From the NCBI RefSeq assembly GCF_016428855.1, contig NZ_JAELTN010000008.1, positions 1 through 64,000 on the forward strand: a DNA stretch of 64,000 bases, written 5' to 3'. The notes under the pieces were generated by a model. It ran no database searches and had not been told where the DNA came from. It was given only the letters and a program-made list of their open reading frames with translations. This DNA comes from Pedobacter sp. ASV28. GTDB taxonomy: Bacteria > Bacteroidota > Bacteroidia > Sphingobacteriales > Sphingobacteriaceae. Of the stretch, positions 17,951 through 27,255 are shown in pieces. Position numbers and translations under genes: made by a program. The first letter of the stretch is position 1. The number at the start of each line of letters is the position of its first letter.

Positions 17951-20203
17951 TTAGGCATACACCGTACTTCCGTATCCGTAATTTTTAAGGTGATCTACCT
18001 TGCCGTCGTTAAGGATAACCATCAAGTTTTTAAGCTTATTGTTCTTTTCTATGTCTACTAATATATTCAAGTGTGATTTTTGCGTATAGTTGTATCGCAT
18101 AATGTAAATTGTGGCATCACTATGCGCATCAAGGCTAAAGGCATCTGCTACCAATGCAATTGGAGAAGTATCTATGATAATATAATCAAACCTACTTCTT
18201 AATCGTTCAAACAACAAGGAAATCTTGGGCTTCATCATTTCATTACCCGGATCGGCCACCAAAGTACCGCAACCAATTACAAATAGGTTTGGTGCTATAC
18301 CCGAGGGGTTAATAATATCATCTATAGAAATAAAATCGGAGTTAAGATAATCGGTAATACCTAAGCTTTTGTCCAAACCCATTTTTGAGATCAGATCTGG
18401 TTTACGTAAGTCAAATTCCAAGATAACCACCCTTTTATCAATGTTTGATAGTGTTGCCCCCAAGTTTATACTGGTAAATGTCTTGCCTTCTCCCTGTATA
18501 GAAGAAGTGATCAACAAAACCTGATTTCGATCCTCAAGGTCATGGTGGCGCAAATTGTTACGGATATACCTGAACAGCTCTGTGATGTTGTTCCTATACT
18601 TCCCGTTTATGGCCAATACCTCATTGCTTTTGGCATGGCAAAGTTCACCCAAAATCTTTACATTGGTTTGCAAGGCTATCTGTTCTGCACTATCTATCTT
18701 ACTATTAAACATATCCTTAACATAGATATAGGAAACAGGAATAATCAAACCAAACAGGAAAGCATAAAGATAGATCAATTGTTTTTTAGGCTTTGCAGGC
18801 TCGCTATCATAATTTGCTGCATCTATTATCTTGGCATCGGGCACATTTGCAGATAAGGAAAGTGCTGTTTCTTCGCGTTTTTGAATGAGGTATTGAAAAA
18901 GGTTGGCTTTAACGGCTTGTTCCCTATCCCGCTCCTGTAAGCCTTTCTCTATAGCTGGCGAAGTCTTGATCCTTGATTCAAATTTTGACGAGTTCATCAT
19001 CAGGTTATTCTTATTGATCAATAGATTATTTTTAATGCTGCTGAGATTCGCTGTTATATTCTGTCTGATCACATTAAGTTTATCTTTAGCATTGATCACC
19101 AATGGGTTATTAGGTTGATTTCCATTCAGCAAATGCTGATAGTTTTCCTGTACATCATTGTATTTATTGATCAATACCAAAAGTGATCCATCCTGCAAGC
19201 CTGCAGTTCCGGGCACAATTGGCAGTAGCTTTCCAGAGTTGTTGAGGTAAATATTAATAGCATTCAGTATGCCCAACTGTACGTTTATGGCTTCAAGCTG
19301 TTGTTTGTATTCTTCGGCCCTTTGCAGGTTAGATTGCGCATCGGCTGCGATGTTCGTTACCCTATTCAACTGTTTATATTGCTGTACATTACGCTCTACA
19401 TTGCCCAAATCATTTGTCAGGTATTTAAGTCGTGTATCTATAAAATTAATGGTCGCAATGGCCATCTGATTTTTATTGGTGACGTCTTCGAGATTATATT
19501 CTTTCACCAATTGCGTTAAGATATTTACCCCACGTTCTGGTACATTATCATACAAGCTCAACTGTAAGACATTTGCGTCCTTCACCATCGTATTAATTTC
19601 CAGTTTACTGTCGCGATAACGCTTGGCCAATTCGTCAACATTGATAAACGAGAAGCTTATATTGTCTTGTTTTCCTTTAAAGGCGGCACCTTTGTTTATG
19701 GTAATGATGAAATAAGGCGTAATGATGCGATCACCAAAGTGATAGATATGGGCCAAGTCGCCTTTAAACGTGACCAGTTCAAATTTCGAATCATCTAATA
19801 TATTGACCTTTACTTTTTCCAAATAGGCGCTTGGACTTATTTTATGTACATCAATGAACAGGGGCGACGATTTTCCATAAACTTCTTTATTGGTAAATTC
19901 ACCCATCAGGTAACACCTGGTATGAATAGACAACTTATTGAGCACCTTTTTAAACAAGTTCACCGAACGCAGTACCTGCATCTCATTTTCTATACTTTTA
20001 GTAGTGTGAAACATATTCAAATCGCTAAAAGCACTTTCTTTTAATACCCCCTCGCCTTTCTTGTCGTCTTCCAAAAGCAGTGTTGTGCTTACCAGGTAAT
20101 AAGGCGTTGTAAAATAAATGATGATTGGGGCAATCAAAAGACAAATAACAATACTTATCAGAAATAGATACCAGTATTTTAAATATTTATATAACAAATT
20201 CAT
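17951..20203 (-). CDS. Wzc-like polysaccharide co-polymerase and tyrosine autokinase
   Basis: 750 residues. Membrane spans lie near 12-32 and near 480-500 (YLYAFLFGLIIPVSYIYV) around a periplasmic Wzz-type domain with a coiled-coil region near 240-420. The cytoplasmic BY-kinase domain has Walker A ITSSIQGEGKTFTSINLG near 566, Walker A' VVILEFDLRKPDL near 593, and Walker B YIIIDTSPIALVADA near 670. The C-terminal tail has only a short tyrosine cluster (NYGYGSTVYA), fewer than in E. coli Wzc. It should control chain length and export with the Wza-like lipoprotein just upstream. No separate phosphatase gene was seen. Confidence 0.93.
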   Translation of the reverse strand: MNLLYKYLKYWYLFLISIVICLLIAPIIIYFTTPYYLVSTTLLLEDDKKGEGVLKESAFSDLNMFHTTKSIENEMQVLRSVNLFKKVLNKLSIHTRCYLMGEFTNKEVYGKSSPLFIDVHKISPSAYLEKVKVNILDDSKFELVTFKGDLAHIYHFGDRIITPYFIITINKGAAFKGKQDNISFSFINVDELAKRYRDSKLEINTMVKDANVLQLSLYDNVPERGVNILTQLVKEYNLEDVTNKNQMAIATINFIDTRLKYLTNDLGNVERNVQQYKQLNRVTNIAADAQSNLQRAEEYKQQLEAINVQLGILNAINIYLNNSGKLLPIVPGTAGLQDGSLLVLINKYNDVQENYQHLLNGNQPNNPLVINAKDKLNVIRQNITANLSSIKNNLLINKNNLMMNSSKFESRIKTSPAIEKGLQERDREQAVKANLFQYLIQKREETALSLSANVPDAKIIDAANYDSEPAKPKKQLIYLYAFLFGLIIPVSYIYVKDMFNSKIDSAEQIALQTNVKILGELCHAKSNEVLAINGKYRNNITELFRYIRNNLRHHDLEDRNQVLLITSSIQGEGKTFTSINLGATLSNIDKRVVILEFDLRKPDLISKMGLDKSLGITDYLNSDFISIDDIINPSGIAPNLFVIGCGTLVADPGNEMMKPKISLLFERLRSRFDYIIIDTSPIALVADAFSLDAHSDATIYIMRYNYTQKSHLNILVDIEKNNKLKNLMVILNDGKVDHLKNYGYGSTVYA

Positions 20204-20236
20204 TTTAATGGAATTAACTTAGTTAACATTGAACGA

Positions 20237-21019
20237 TTATTTGACCAGTACACTTACCAGTACTGCAAGCACAGAAAATGATGCCGCTATGATAGGGATG
20301 AACCTATTGTTCTGATTAATCGTCTGTTCTTTAGATTTATCTGGTTCCACATAGATCACATCATTTTGCATGAGGTAATAATAGGGTGAGCTGAGTACCT
20401 GAACAGAATTAATATTAAGTCTTGTGATCTTCCTTACGCCATCAACCTGTCTGATCAATAAAATGTTATCCCTTTTACCATAAGCGGTCATATCGCCGGC
20501 CATGCCCAATGCTTCGAGCAGATTAATTTCATTGTTAACTACGTTAAAGGTTCCTGGCTTATTGACTTCTCCAATAACGGTTACCCTAAAATTCATAAAG
20601 CCAATGCTTACATTAGGATCTTTTGTCAGCTCTGCCAAGGCATTGGTCAATTTCGTTTTCGCCTCGTACAAGGTTAGCCCTCCAAGCTTAATTTCCTTTA
20701 TTCCCGGGAAGTTGATATAGCCATTTTTATCGACACGATAACCAGGCTGTACCTGTCCTTGCCCGTTACCTTGTATATTACTATTGCTATTGAATAGGTT
20801 ATTGGATTCGACACTCATTGTATTTACGGAAATAGAAAGTATATCATTGGGAATAATCCTCGTTTCCAAAGCATTAACCGTTCGATTTGACAATAAGCTA
20901 TCTTGATTTTGAAAATCACTTAGATAAACCAGATTCCGCTTTGAACTGCATGAAGTAATTAACAAAGCTAGTCCTAGTAAAAGGAATTGAAATTGCCGAG
21001 TAGTAGTTTTAGATTGCAT
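20237..21019 (-). CDS. Wza-like polysaccharide export lipoprotein (PES/SLBB)
   Basis: 260 residues, first gene of the EPS operon in transcription order. A lipobox LALLITSC places the lipidated cysteine at residue 24. The poly_export domain is about 50-145 (RIIPNDILSISVNTM, YRVDKNGYINFPGI, LYEAKTKLTNALAEL) and an SLBB domain about 146-230 (VTVIGEVNKPGTFNV, LLEALGMAGDMTAYGKRD, LMQNDVIYVEP). The C-terminus ends in a hydrophobic helix (about 238-258) that would sit in the outer membrane. It forms the export channel for the EPS with the Wzc-like protein 33 bases downstream. Confidence 0.93.
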   Translation of the reverse strand: MQSKTTTRQFQFLLLGLALLITSCSSKRNLVYLSDFQNQDSLLSNRTVNALETRIIPNDILSISVNTMSVESNNLFNSNSNIQGNGQGQVQPGYRVDKNGYINFPGIKEIKLGGLTLYEAKTKLTNALAELTKDPNVSIGFMNFRVTVIGEVNKPGTFNVVNNEINLLEALGMAGDMTAYGKRDNILLIRQVDGVRKITRLNINSVQVLSSPYYYLMQNDVIYVEPDKSKEQTINQNNRFIPIIAASFSVLAVLVSVLVK

Positions 21020-21361
21020 AACACTATTTGTTTAATTGTAAACGCTTGGTAAACTTAGATAATAAATCAGCCCAGTTTTTAAGCTTCCGGCAATTGTGTA
21101 GAAGAATGTATAATATTTACATTTTTATGCATAGATATATGAAAGGCTATCATACTTTCTGTGAAAAAAACAGCCAAACAGCACTATATTATGTACTAAA
21201 TAATCAGAAAACAGGCATTAAAACATAGCAATTATGTGATATAAGTACGCGTATTACTACTAAAAGTCTCTGTTTTTATAACATAAATTCTGTTTTGAGG
21301 GGTATTCATAATAATATCATATATCCCCTCCCGTTACCTTCCAAACAAATAGAAAATAAAC
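21020..21361. other. Divergent intergenic region between EPS operon and beta-helix gene
   Basis: This AT-rich stretch of about 340 bases separates the EPS operon (minus) from the beta-helix lipoprotein gene (plus) and must hold both promoters. I found no convincing copy of the Bacteroidota -33/-7 promoter consensus on either strand and no long hairpin. A short plus-strand open frame (21028-21228) has no recognisable features. The UpxY system suggests a long leader could matter, but none can be defined by eye. Confidence 0.4.
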
Positions 21362-22546
21362 ATGAAAAAAACAGAAAAACTTACTTTAGTATGCAGAGGA
21401 CTTTTAACGGGACTGTTAATGACCGTAATTACGGTTGGATGTAAGAAAAGTGCAGAAGCTACGAATAGTGAAAATGCTATTTTTGAGGACAATCTCAAAC
21501 CACAACTTTCCGTAGCGGCACTTACGTCTGTACCTAGCGGAAGTTATGATCTTACCAGTAGCCTTCCTTCGGGATATGTAAAAGACGGAAGTGTCGATTA
21601 CACATCTTATGTTCAAACCGCCGTCTCTAAATACGGCAATGTATCCTTTCCAGGCTTTCCTATCATGATCAATGAAAAAGGGATCGTAGTTCCATCAGAC
21701 CGTACATTAAACTTTTTGACAGGATCTAAACTTGTACTTAAACCAACAGCTAGCGGAAATTATAACCTCATCCGTATTGACCGTGCTTCGAATGTAACCT
21801 TGAACAACCCTGTAATTGTTGGGGATGTGGGTCGACACTTGGGCACTGCAGGAGAATGGGGAAATGGAATTGTTATCCTTTCTTCAAGTAATATTACCAT
21901 AAACGATGGTACAATTACCAACTGTTGGGGAGATGGGGTTTACCTTTCTACTACCAGCAGTGCCGGCACAAATAAAAACATCAAGATCACTAATACAGTA
22001 ATCCAATATAATAGAAGAGCTGGGATGTCTATTACCAGTGTAAATGGTCTTGTCTTAGAGTCTGTTATAGCTGGAAATAGCACAGGTGTATCTCCTATGT
22101 GCGGAATGAACTTTGAACCAGAAGCACCTACAGATGAGCTACAAAACATCAGCATACTTAACTGTAAAACTGAATATAATGGTGGTTATGGCATTCAGGT
22201 TGGTTATTCTAACCTATATGGTGGCAGCAATAAAACGACCAATATCACCATCCAAAATCATTATGATAAGAAATCACAGACCGCAATGAAAGCATCTGCC
22301 TATCTCACCAAAAGAAAAGGAAGTGAAACAATTACCGGAACATTGAACATTATTGCACCATACTGGAGACAGAATCCAGTTTCTCCAATATTAACTGGAT
22401 TACTGGAAAATAATTTAAAACTGTTGATTTCAAAACCAGTTGTACAAGATGCCAGCGGAAAACAGTTATCCCAGACCGAAACCATAGCGTTGCTTACCTA
22501 TAAAAGAAACATCAATACCGCAGCCAATTATTCGATTACTTTTTAG
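21362..22546 (+). CDS. Right-handed parallel beta-helix lipoprotein
   Basis: 394 residues with an SPII signal (LLMTVITVGC, Cys27), so probably tethered to the outer membrane. The mature part has a pectate-lyase-like beta-helix repeat pattern: SNVTLNNPVIVGD, SNITINDGTITNCWGDGVYLS, KNIKITNTVIQYNRRAGMSI, LQNISILNCKTEYNGGYGIQV. This fold serves polysaccharide lyases and GH28-like hydrolases, and similar proteins are found beside EPS operons. Candidate acidic residues are present, for example in GVSPMCGMNFEPEAPTDE, but I cannot assign a family. A role in trimming or releasing the neighbouring EPS is a reasonable guess only. It is transcribed divergently from the EPS operon. Confidence 0.75.
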   Translation: MKKTEKLTLVCRGLLTGLLMTVITVGCKKSAEATNSENAIFEDNLKPQLSVAALTSVPSGSYDLTSSLPSGYVKDGSVDYTSYVQTAVSKYGNVSFPGFPIMINEKGIVVPSDRTLNFLTGSKLVLKPTASGNYNLIRIDRASNVTLNNPVIVGDVGRHLGTAGEWGNGIVILSSSNITINDGTITNCWGDGVYLSTTSSAGTNKNIKITNTVIQYNRRAGMSITSVNGLVLESVIAGNSTGVSPMCGMNFEPEAPTDELQNISILNCKTEYNGGYGIQVGYSNLYGGSNKTTNITIQNHYDKKSQTAMKASAYLTKRKGSETITGTLNIIAPYWRQNPVSPILTGLLENNLKLLISKPVVQDASGKQLSQTETIALLTYKRNINTAANYSITF

Positions 22547-22673
22547 TAAAGACATAATAAATACCGTTCAAATATCGATAAACCTATTATTAGCGCCTTA
22601 TCTATCATATAAATATGTTATTGAACCTAGAATGGCTTCTAAATTTTTGATTTTCCTATTTTTAATTTAAGGC

Positions 22674-22712
22674 AATGATCTCCTGTCTACCATATGGTAG
22701 GCAGGGATCATT
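22674..22712. repeat. Imperfect inverted repeat after beta-helix gene
   Basis: The arms AATGATC-TCCTG-TCTACCAT and ATGGTAG-GCAGG-GATCATT form a near-complete hairpin of about 18 pairs with small irregularities. It lies about 130 bases after the beta-helix stop. There is no U-tract beside it, so it may stabilise the 3' end or be a weak terminator. Confidence 0.5.
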
Positions 22713-22868
22713 AATTATAATCCATGCCCATCTATTAAAATAACAAGGTTTATCCAATGGAATAGGATTCCCAAAAGTCTATTTCATTTATTATTGATTA
22801 TCTTCAATAAAAAGTAATACTAATTTCCTATCAAATACGAAATTACCGATAGCCCTTTCAGAGGCTTC

Positions 22869-22923
22869 TTATTTTTGTGTGAAATAACTGTGCAAATTGC
22901 ACAGTTATTTCACACAAAAATAA
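22869..22923. repeat. Perfect 27-bp inverted repeat, one-base centre
   Basis: Each arm is 27 bases and the arms pair without mismatch around a single central base at 22896. The inner part reads ACTGTGCAA-A-TTGCACAGT and the outer part reads TATTTTTGTGTG on one side. It lies between two plus-strand genes. It could be a strong bidirectional hairpin terminator, because the outer arms end in T-runs on both strands, or a binding site for a dimeric protein. Confidence 0.8.
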
Positions 22924-23076
22924 ATCCATATAATTTATCAAAAAATTAGCCTACTATTGTAATGGAGCTTTTCCTGTAATCGGACTGGCATAGCCCAATC
23001 TCTACCATGTCTATATAACCTATACGCTCCTCTAGCTCCACCATAAAAGTCACTTCAAATCTCCCAATATCATCTT

Positions 23077-24177
23077 ATGGATTTATTTAATACAAAATCG
23101 ATCTTAAGGGAACGTCGTACCTTATGGATAGACTACGACAAAGGTATCAGTATACTTTTAGTTGGTTATGGCCATAGCTTTGCCATACTACAGGGCCATG
23201 GATTAAATTTTGAGGCCTATCCCCTTTTCAATTACATTGGTGTCTTTTTATATGGTTTCAGAATGCCTCTCTTCTTTATTATCTCTGGTCTGCTTATTGG
23301 CAAGAGCCTACATAAAAAAGGATTAAGCGGCTACATCTCCAGTAGGGCAAACAATATATTACATCCCCTAATCATCTGGGGATTTATTGAAGTGAGCATT
23401 AAAATACTCACCAAAGGCTCCGGTACAGAAAATGGTTCCTATTTAATGGATTACCTAAATCTACTGATCGATCCTCGTAAAACAGGGATATTTTGGTATC
23501 TCAATGCTCTTTTTTGCATTGGCGTTATCTACTCCTTTGTAAAGTCTGTGTTTAAGATCAGTGCTTCCAAGCAAATTTTATGCGGGTTTGTACTTTATTC
23601 TATATCTGCCTATATACACCTGAATGATATTAATGGTGGCTTTTTCACCGACATCTTTCAATACTATATATTCTTTGCCATAGGTGATTTCATTTCACGC
23701 GTCATACTTTCAGATAAAAGTGCAGGTTGGTTAACTTCTGCTTGGGTTTTCTTTCCATTGCTATTCATCTTTATAATTACACAATATTATTTTACCCAAA
23801 TCAACCTACAACCAAATTCAACGGGAATGACCTTTGTAGAACGAAAACTACCTTTTCTCTTCCTCATTGAAGCACTTATTGGTTGTGCCCTTTCCATGAG
23901 CGTTTCTTTTCTTTTACAGAAATATAAACTATTTACCTTTTTAAGGGTTGTAGGTTTTCATTCACTTTTTATTTATTGTATGCAGATCATTGTGATGAAT
24001 TTTATCCGAATTTCAGCGTCAACCTTATTAAAAATCGATAATATTCCCTTGCTATTTTTAATTACTTGGTCATTGGGTACCATTATTCCGATGTTGATCT
24101 ACAATTTATCGATGAGGTTAAATTTATGGTGGTTATATACATTTAACAAAACGGCAAAGGTGGAAGATAAAAGGTAA
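23077..24177 (+). CDS. Acyltransferase-3 family membrane protein
   Basis: 366 residues with about ten hydrophobic helices. The N-terminus RRTLWIDYDKGISILLVGYGHSFAIL carries the family's conserved His in the first membrane segment, and FRMPLFFIISGLLIGKS near 66 and SRANNILHPLIIWGFIEV near 90 are typical of acyltransferase-3/OafA and Fuc4NAc O-acetylase-like proteins. It would move acetyl or succinyl groups to an extracytoplasmic glycan. Its closeness to the EPS locus suggests EPS modification in addition to the MBOAT pair, but it is about 2 kb away and divergent, so this is inference. Confidence 0.85.
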   Translation: MDLFNTKSILRERRTLWIDYDKGISILLVGYGHSFAILQGHGLNFEAYPLFNYIGVFLYGFRMPLFFIISGLLIGKSLHKKGLSGYISSRANNILHPLIIWGFIEVSIKILTKGSGTENGSYLMDYLNLLIDPRKTGIFWYLNALFCIGVIYSFVKSVFKISASKQILCGFVLYSISAYIHLNDINGGFFTDIFQYYIFFAIGDFISRVILSDKSAGWLTSAWVFFPLLFIFIITQYYFTQINLQPNSTGMTFVERKLPFLFLIEALIGCALSMSVSFLLQKYKLFTFLRVVGFHSLFIYCMQIIVMNFIRISASTLLKIDNIPLLFLITWSLGTIIPMLIYNLSMRLNLWWLYTFNKTAKVEDKR

Positions 24178-24477
24178 CCATTAATTCTAACCAGCCTGAA
24201 AAACGATAAAACTCAAATATTTGATCCCAAAGAAAAAATCGCCCTGCTAATCATATCAATTTACCATATAGATCATAGCTACATTTCGGTTATTTACAAG
24301 GAACTCACATCCAAACAAAAAACTTCATTTCTTGTTTAATGTATTGATTTCCAAACGCAAGTGCTTAAACAAATATAAAATTAAGCATAAGCAATGCCAA
24401 GCTTAATATATCAATTAAGCAATTCCCTTTTAGAAGATGCTGTTTTTCAAAATTTCTAATCTAAAAAACTACAAAAA
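24178..24477. other. Spacer upstream of DUF937-OmpA gene
   Basis: 300 AT-rich bases between two plus-strand genes. A short TTAAGC/GCTTAA inverted motif lies near 24,382-24,408. No other gene, repeat or clear promoter element can be supported. Confidence 0.4.
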
Positions 24478-25776
24478 ATGAATTTAATCGAAATGTTAAA
24501 GAATGAGATCAGTGGTTCGGCCATCTCATCTTTAAGCCAAAAAGTTGGCGTAAGCGAAGATCAGGTAAAAACTGGTCTATCTGCTGGTATACCTGCTATT
24601 TTAGCGGGTATTGTGAAAAATGGAATTGGAGCAGGTTCGGGTTTTCTGGACAAGATACTGCCAAGTTATGGTGCCGATAGTAAACCAGAAGATGTATTAA
24701 GCCATGGCGACGACTCTCTATTAGAAAAAGGAAAATCAATGTTGGGCAATTTATTTGGCAACGACAGTGGTGCCATAACCAATGCGGTTTCCTCTGCCAG
24801 TGGATTAAGTACAGGCAAAGCTACCGATCTACTGGCTATGGCTGTTCCCCTTATTACAGGTTCTATTTCAAAGTTGATGGCCAATAAGGGTTGGAGTACC
24901 TCCGATCTGTTAGGGAAAATTTCAGAGAGCAAGACTGACATTGCTGCTGCATTACCACATGGTTTAGGCAATTTCCTGGACACCGAACATGTCAATGTTC
25001 CTGATTTAAATATGAGTACCCCAAAGGTAGAAATACCTAAGGTTAAAGTACCTCCTATAACATATAGTTCAAGTCAAGAAACTAAATCGGGAGGAGGTTT
25101 TTTGAAGTGGTTAATAGGGTTACTTATCATTATAATAGGCGCTTGGTGGTTAATGAGCAGGTCTGGCTGTAATCACAAATCTGCCATAACAGCTAAAGTC
25201 GATTCGATGAGCCACACCATGGACTCTGCGGCCCATACCGTTAAAGAGGCCGCAGCAACAACAACTGCCGTTATTGCTGGTAAATTAAACGAAGCTGGAG
25301 ATTTTGTAAGAGATCTGGGCGCTACAATGAAGAAAAAATTACCTGATGGCACAGAGATTACTATTGCTGAAAACTCTGTAGAAAACCGTCTCATCTCATT
25401 TATTGAAGACAAAAACAAAATGGTTGATAAAACCACTTGGTTCACCTTTGATCGTTTATACTTCGAAACCGGAAAAAATACCTTAAAGTTCGAATCTCAA
25501 CAACAGTTGAAAAATATAGCCGCCATTTTAAAAGCTTATCCGAATGTGCACTTAAAACTGGGAGGTTATACTGACAATACTGGAGATGCTGCCATAAACA
25601 AGAAATTATCGAATGAGCGTGCAAGTACTGCCATGAAAGAGCTCATAAAATTGGGTGTAGATTCTAAACGGTTAGAAGCTGAAGGTTATGGCGCAGATTT
25701 TCCAATAGCGAGCAATGATACTGCCGAGGGCAGGGCACAAAATCGTCGAATAGATATACGCGTAACTCAAAAATAA
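24478..25776 (+). CDS. DUF937 domain fused to OmpA-like peptidoglycan-binding domain
   Basis: 432 residues in three parts. Residues 1-165 form a DUF937/YidB-like helical region (EMLKNEISGSAISSLSQKVGVS, AGIPAILAGIVKNG, DLLAMAVPLITGSISKLM). A single membrane span is near 209-226 (LKWLIGLLIIIIGAWWLM) and there is no N-terminal signal peptide. An OmpA_C domain fills about 318-432 (LYFETGKNTLKFESQQQL, KLGGYTDNTGD, NEKLS-type turn KKLSNERA, AEGRAQNRRIDIRV), with the conserved Asp and Arg that bind meso-DAP. The DUF937 part would be cytoplasmic and the OmpA part periplasmic. The function of DUF937 is unknown, so this may link the inner membrane to peptidoglycan. Confidence 0.88.
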   Translation: MNLIEMLKNEISGSAISSLSQKVGVSEDQVKTGLSAGIPAILAGIVKNGIGAGSGFLDKILPSYGADSKPEDVLSHGDDSLLEKGKSMLGNLFGNDSGAITNAVSSASGLSTGKATDLLAMAVPLITGSISKLMANKGWSTSDLLGKISESKTDIAAALPHGLGNFLDTEHVNVPDLNMSTPKVEIPKVKVPPITYSSSQETKSGGGFLKWLIGLLIIIIGAWWLMSRSGCNHKSAITAKVDSMSHTMDSAAHTVKEAAATTTAVIAGKLNEAGDFVRDLGATMKKKLPDGTEITIAENSVENRLISFIEDKNKMVDKTTWFTFDRLYFETGKNTLKFESQQQLKNIAAILKAYPNVHLKLGGYTDNTGDAAINKKLSNERASTAMKELIKLGVDSKRLEAEGYGADFPIASNDTAEGRAQNRRIDIRVTQK

Positions 25777-25795
25777 AGCTAACATTTTAAATATA

Positions 25796-25933
25796 AAGAA
25801 GGTGTACATAAAATCTTAGCATTATCTCCTCAAAAACAGAGATCGCTAAAAGTAGTAAATATCATTAAATTCAACATAAACGCTATTTTAAGATACTCAA
25901 TAGGGATAAGACATGAGCTTTGTACACCTTCTT
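25796..25933. repeat. 138-base element bounded by 13-bp inverted repeats
   Basis: AAGAAGGTGTACA at 25796-25808 is exactly inverted at 25921-25933 (TGTACACCTTCTT). The interior has a second pairing, TTAGC..ATCTC with GAGAT.GCTAA, in its first half. It begins 20 bases after the OmpA gene stop and ends 20 bases before the serine hydrolase pseudogene 3' end. It could be a MITE-like remnant or a folded 3' UTR. A further small hairpin ATTTTAC-AATA-GTAAAAT follows at 25934-25951. Confidence 0.5.
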
Positions 25934-25953
25934 ATTTTACAATAGTAAAATGA

Positions 25954-27063
25954 CTAGTTATTAATACATAAATGCCTACTTAATATAAGCAACTGTTTTT
26001 TTACCGTTGCATAAATGCCCATAGCTACCTTATATAGGCCAAGTCCTGTCGAATCATCTTTTGGGTTGGATAAAATTACAATACTGATGCGCTGAAGCGG
26101 ATACATAACACAAAAACTACGAAATCCATTTTATTACGCCATCTGTCCTAATATATTGATCCCAATTCCAGTTCTTGCCAATGGCCCATTGGAACCCATA
26201 AGCTTCCTTATCAACATCACCAATAATGAGCCGGTGTATTAACCTAACTTCAGGGCTCTTCTCCATATTTTGGTAATACAGGTATTTTAGCATATCTCTT
26301 ACCGAGGAACCCAATCCACCTGCTCCCGGTAAAGTCATTGGCATAGGGTTAATAGCCTCTTTATAGGTGCCATACCCTTTTAATAAGATGCTGGCACTAT
26401 TTGCACCATATTCCACCTTGGTTTGTGTCATACCGAAAGGTATAGTAATATATTTACTGACGAGCTCTTCATAAGATTTATGGTAAATCTTCTCCAAGAT
26501 AAACCCCAATAATTGATAACCTACATTTGAATATACATACCTAAATGAGCGGAGCGAATCCAACTTAATTCCATTCAAAAATTTAAGGAACACCTCATCG
26601 CTGACGGGAAAGCTCAACTGCTCTCCCATACTGCTTGGAAATTGTGCCGTATGTACCAATAAATAACCAATTTTTACGGGGTCTCCATTTGGATATTGAA
26701 GATTAGGAAAATTCCCTGGCAGAAATTTTCTGATATCATCGTTTAGAGCAATCCTCCCCTCAGTTATGGCATGCGCCACAAGCAGCCCTGTAAATGTTTT
26801 GGTGATCGAACCGATCTTATAAATGGATTTATCGCTAGGTGATATGCCAGATCCAGGAGCAGTTTCTCCATAGTTATATTTAAAAGATTTCCCATTAAGA
26901 TCAACCCCAATGGAAATCCCCACCCTTTTCCCATCTTTCATGTAAGTTGCCATAAGTTGAAGAACTACTGTATCAAGAGTCTATTTCATAGCGTTATCAC
27001 TTTTCTGCGCCAGGACATAATAGCCTGTCAACAGCATTAAGAGAAGTAGAACTATTTTTTCAT
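25954..27063 (-). pseudogene. Serine hydrolase (class C beta-lactamase-like) pseudogene
   Basis: An intact-looking central frame (26117-26953, 278 aa) has SITK (SxxK) near residue 50, YSNVG (YxN) near 144, and ends abruptly after DGVIKWIS. Three lesions are visible. At 27063 an ATG is followed by six A and a TAG, where seven A would restore the signal peptide KIVLLLLMLLTGYYVLAQ. A TAG at 26981-26983 interrupts the frame just after that peptide. Near 26130 the frame shifts: the next frame continues NGFRSFCVMYPLQRISIV and ILSNPKDDSTGLGLYKVAMG to a stop at 25954, lacking the HxGxTxG motif expected just before GFRSF. This is a decayed secreted esterase/beta-lactamase-like gene. Confidence 0.82.
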
Positions 27064-27255
27064 CTATTTTTCAAGTCAAACACCAATATACGAAATATTT
27101 CGTACAAAATATCAACCCAGACCATTTTACAATTCCATTTTGTTTTTCATAAACTTTTCGACTTAAGAACATTTTTTTGAAAAAAAATACGACAAATTGC
27201 TTTCTTATTTGTTGTGTTACAATCGAATACAAAAAACTATCTAAATACAAAAAAT

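Larger units (their letters stand above)
22547..23076. other. Noncoding spacer with two inverted repeats
   Basis: About 530 bases without a supported gene between two plus-strand genes. It holds an imperfect inverted repeat at 22674-22712 and a perfect long one at 22869-22923, each listed separately. The rest is AT-rich and shows no open frame with coding character. Confidence 0.6.

Noticed and set aside
21028..21228. 66-codon plus-strand frame in the EPS/beta-helix intergenic region
   Set aside because: No homology, no signal peptide, unusual composition, and it sits in a stretch that must hold promoters.
22674..22712. Inverted repeat as a classical Rho-independent terminator
   Set aside because: No U-tract follows the stem, so it is kept only as a repeat.
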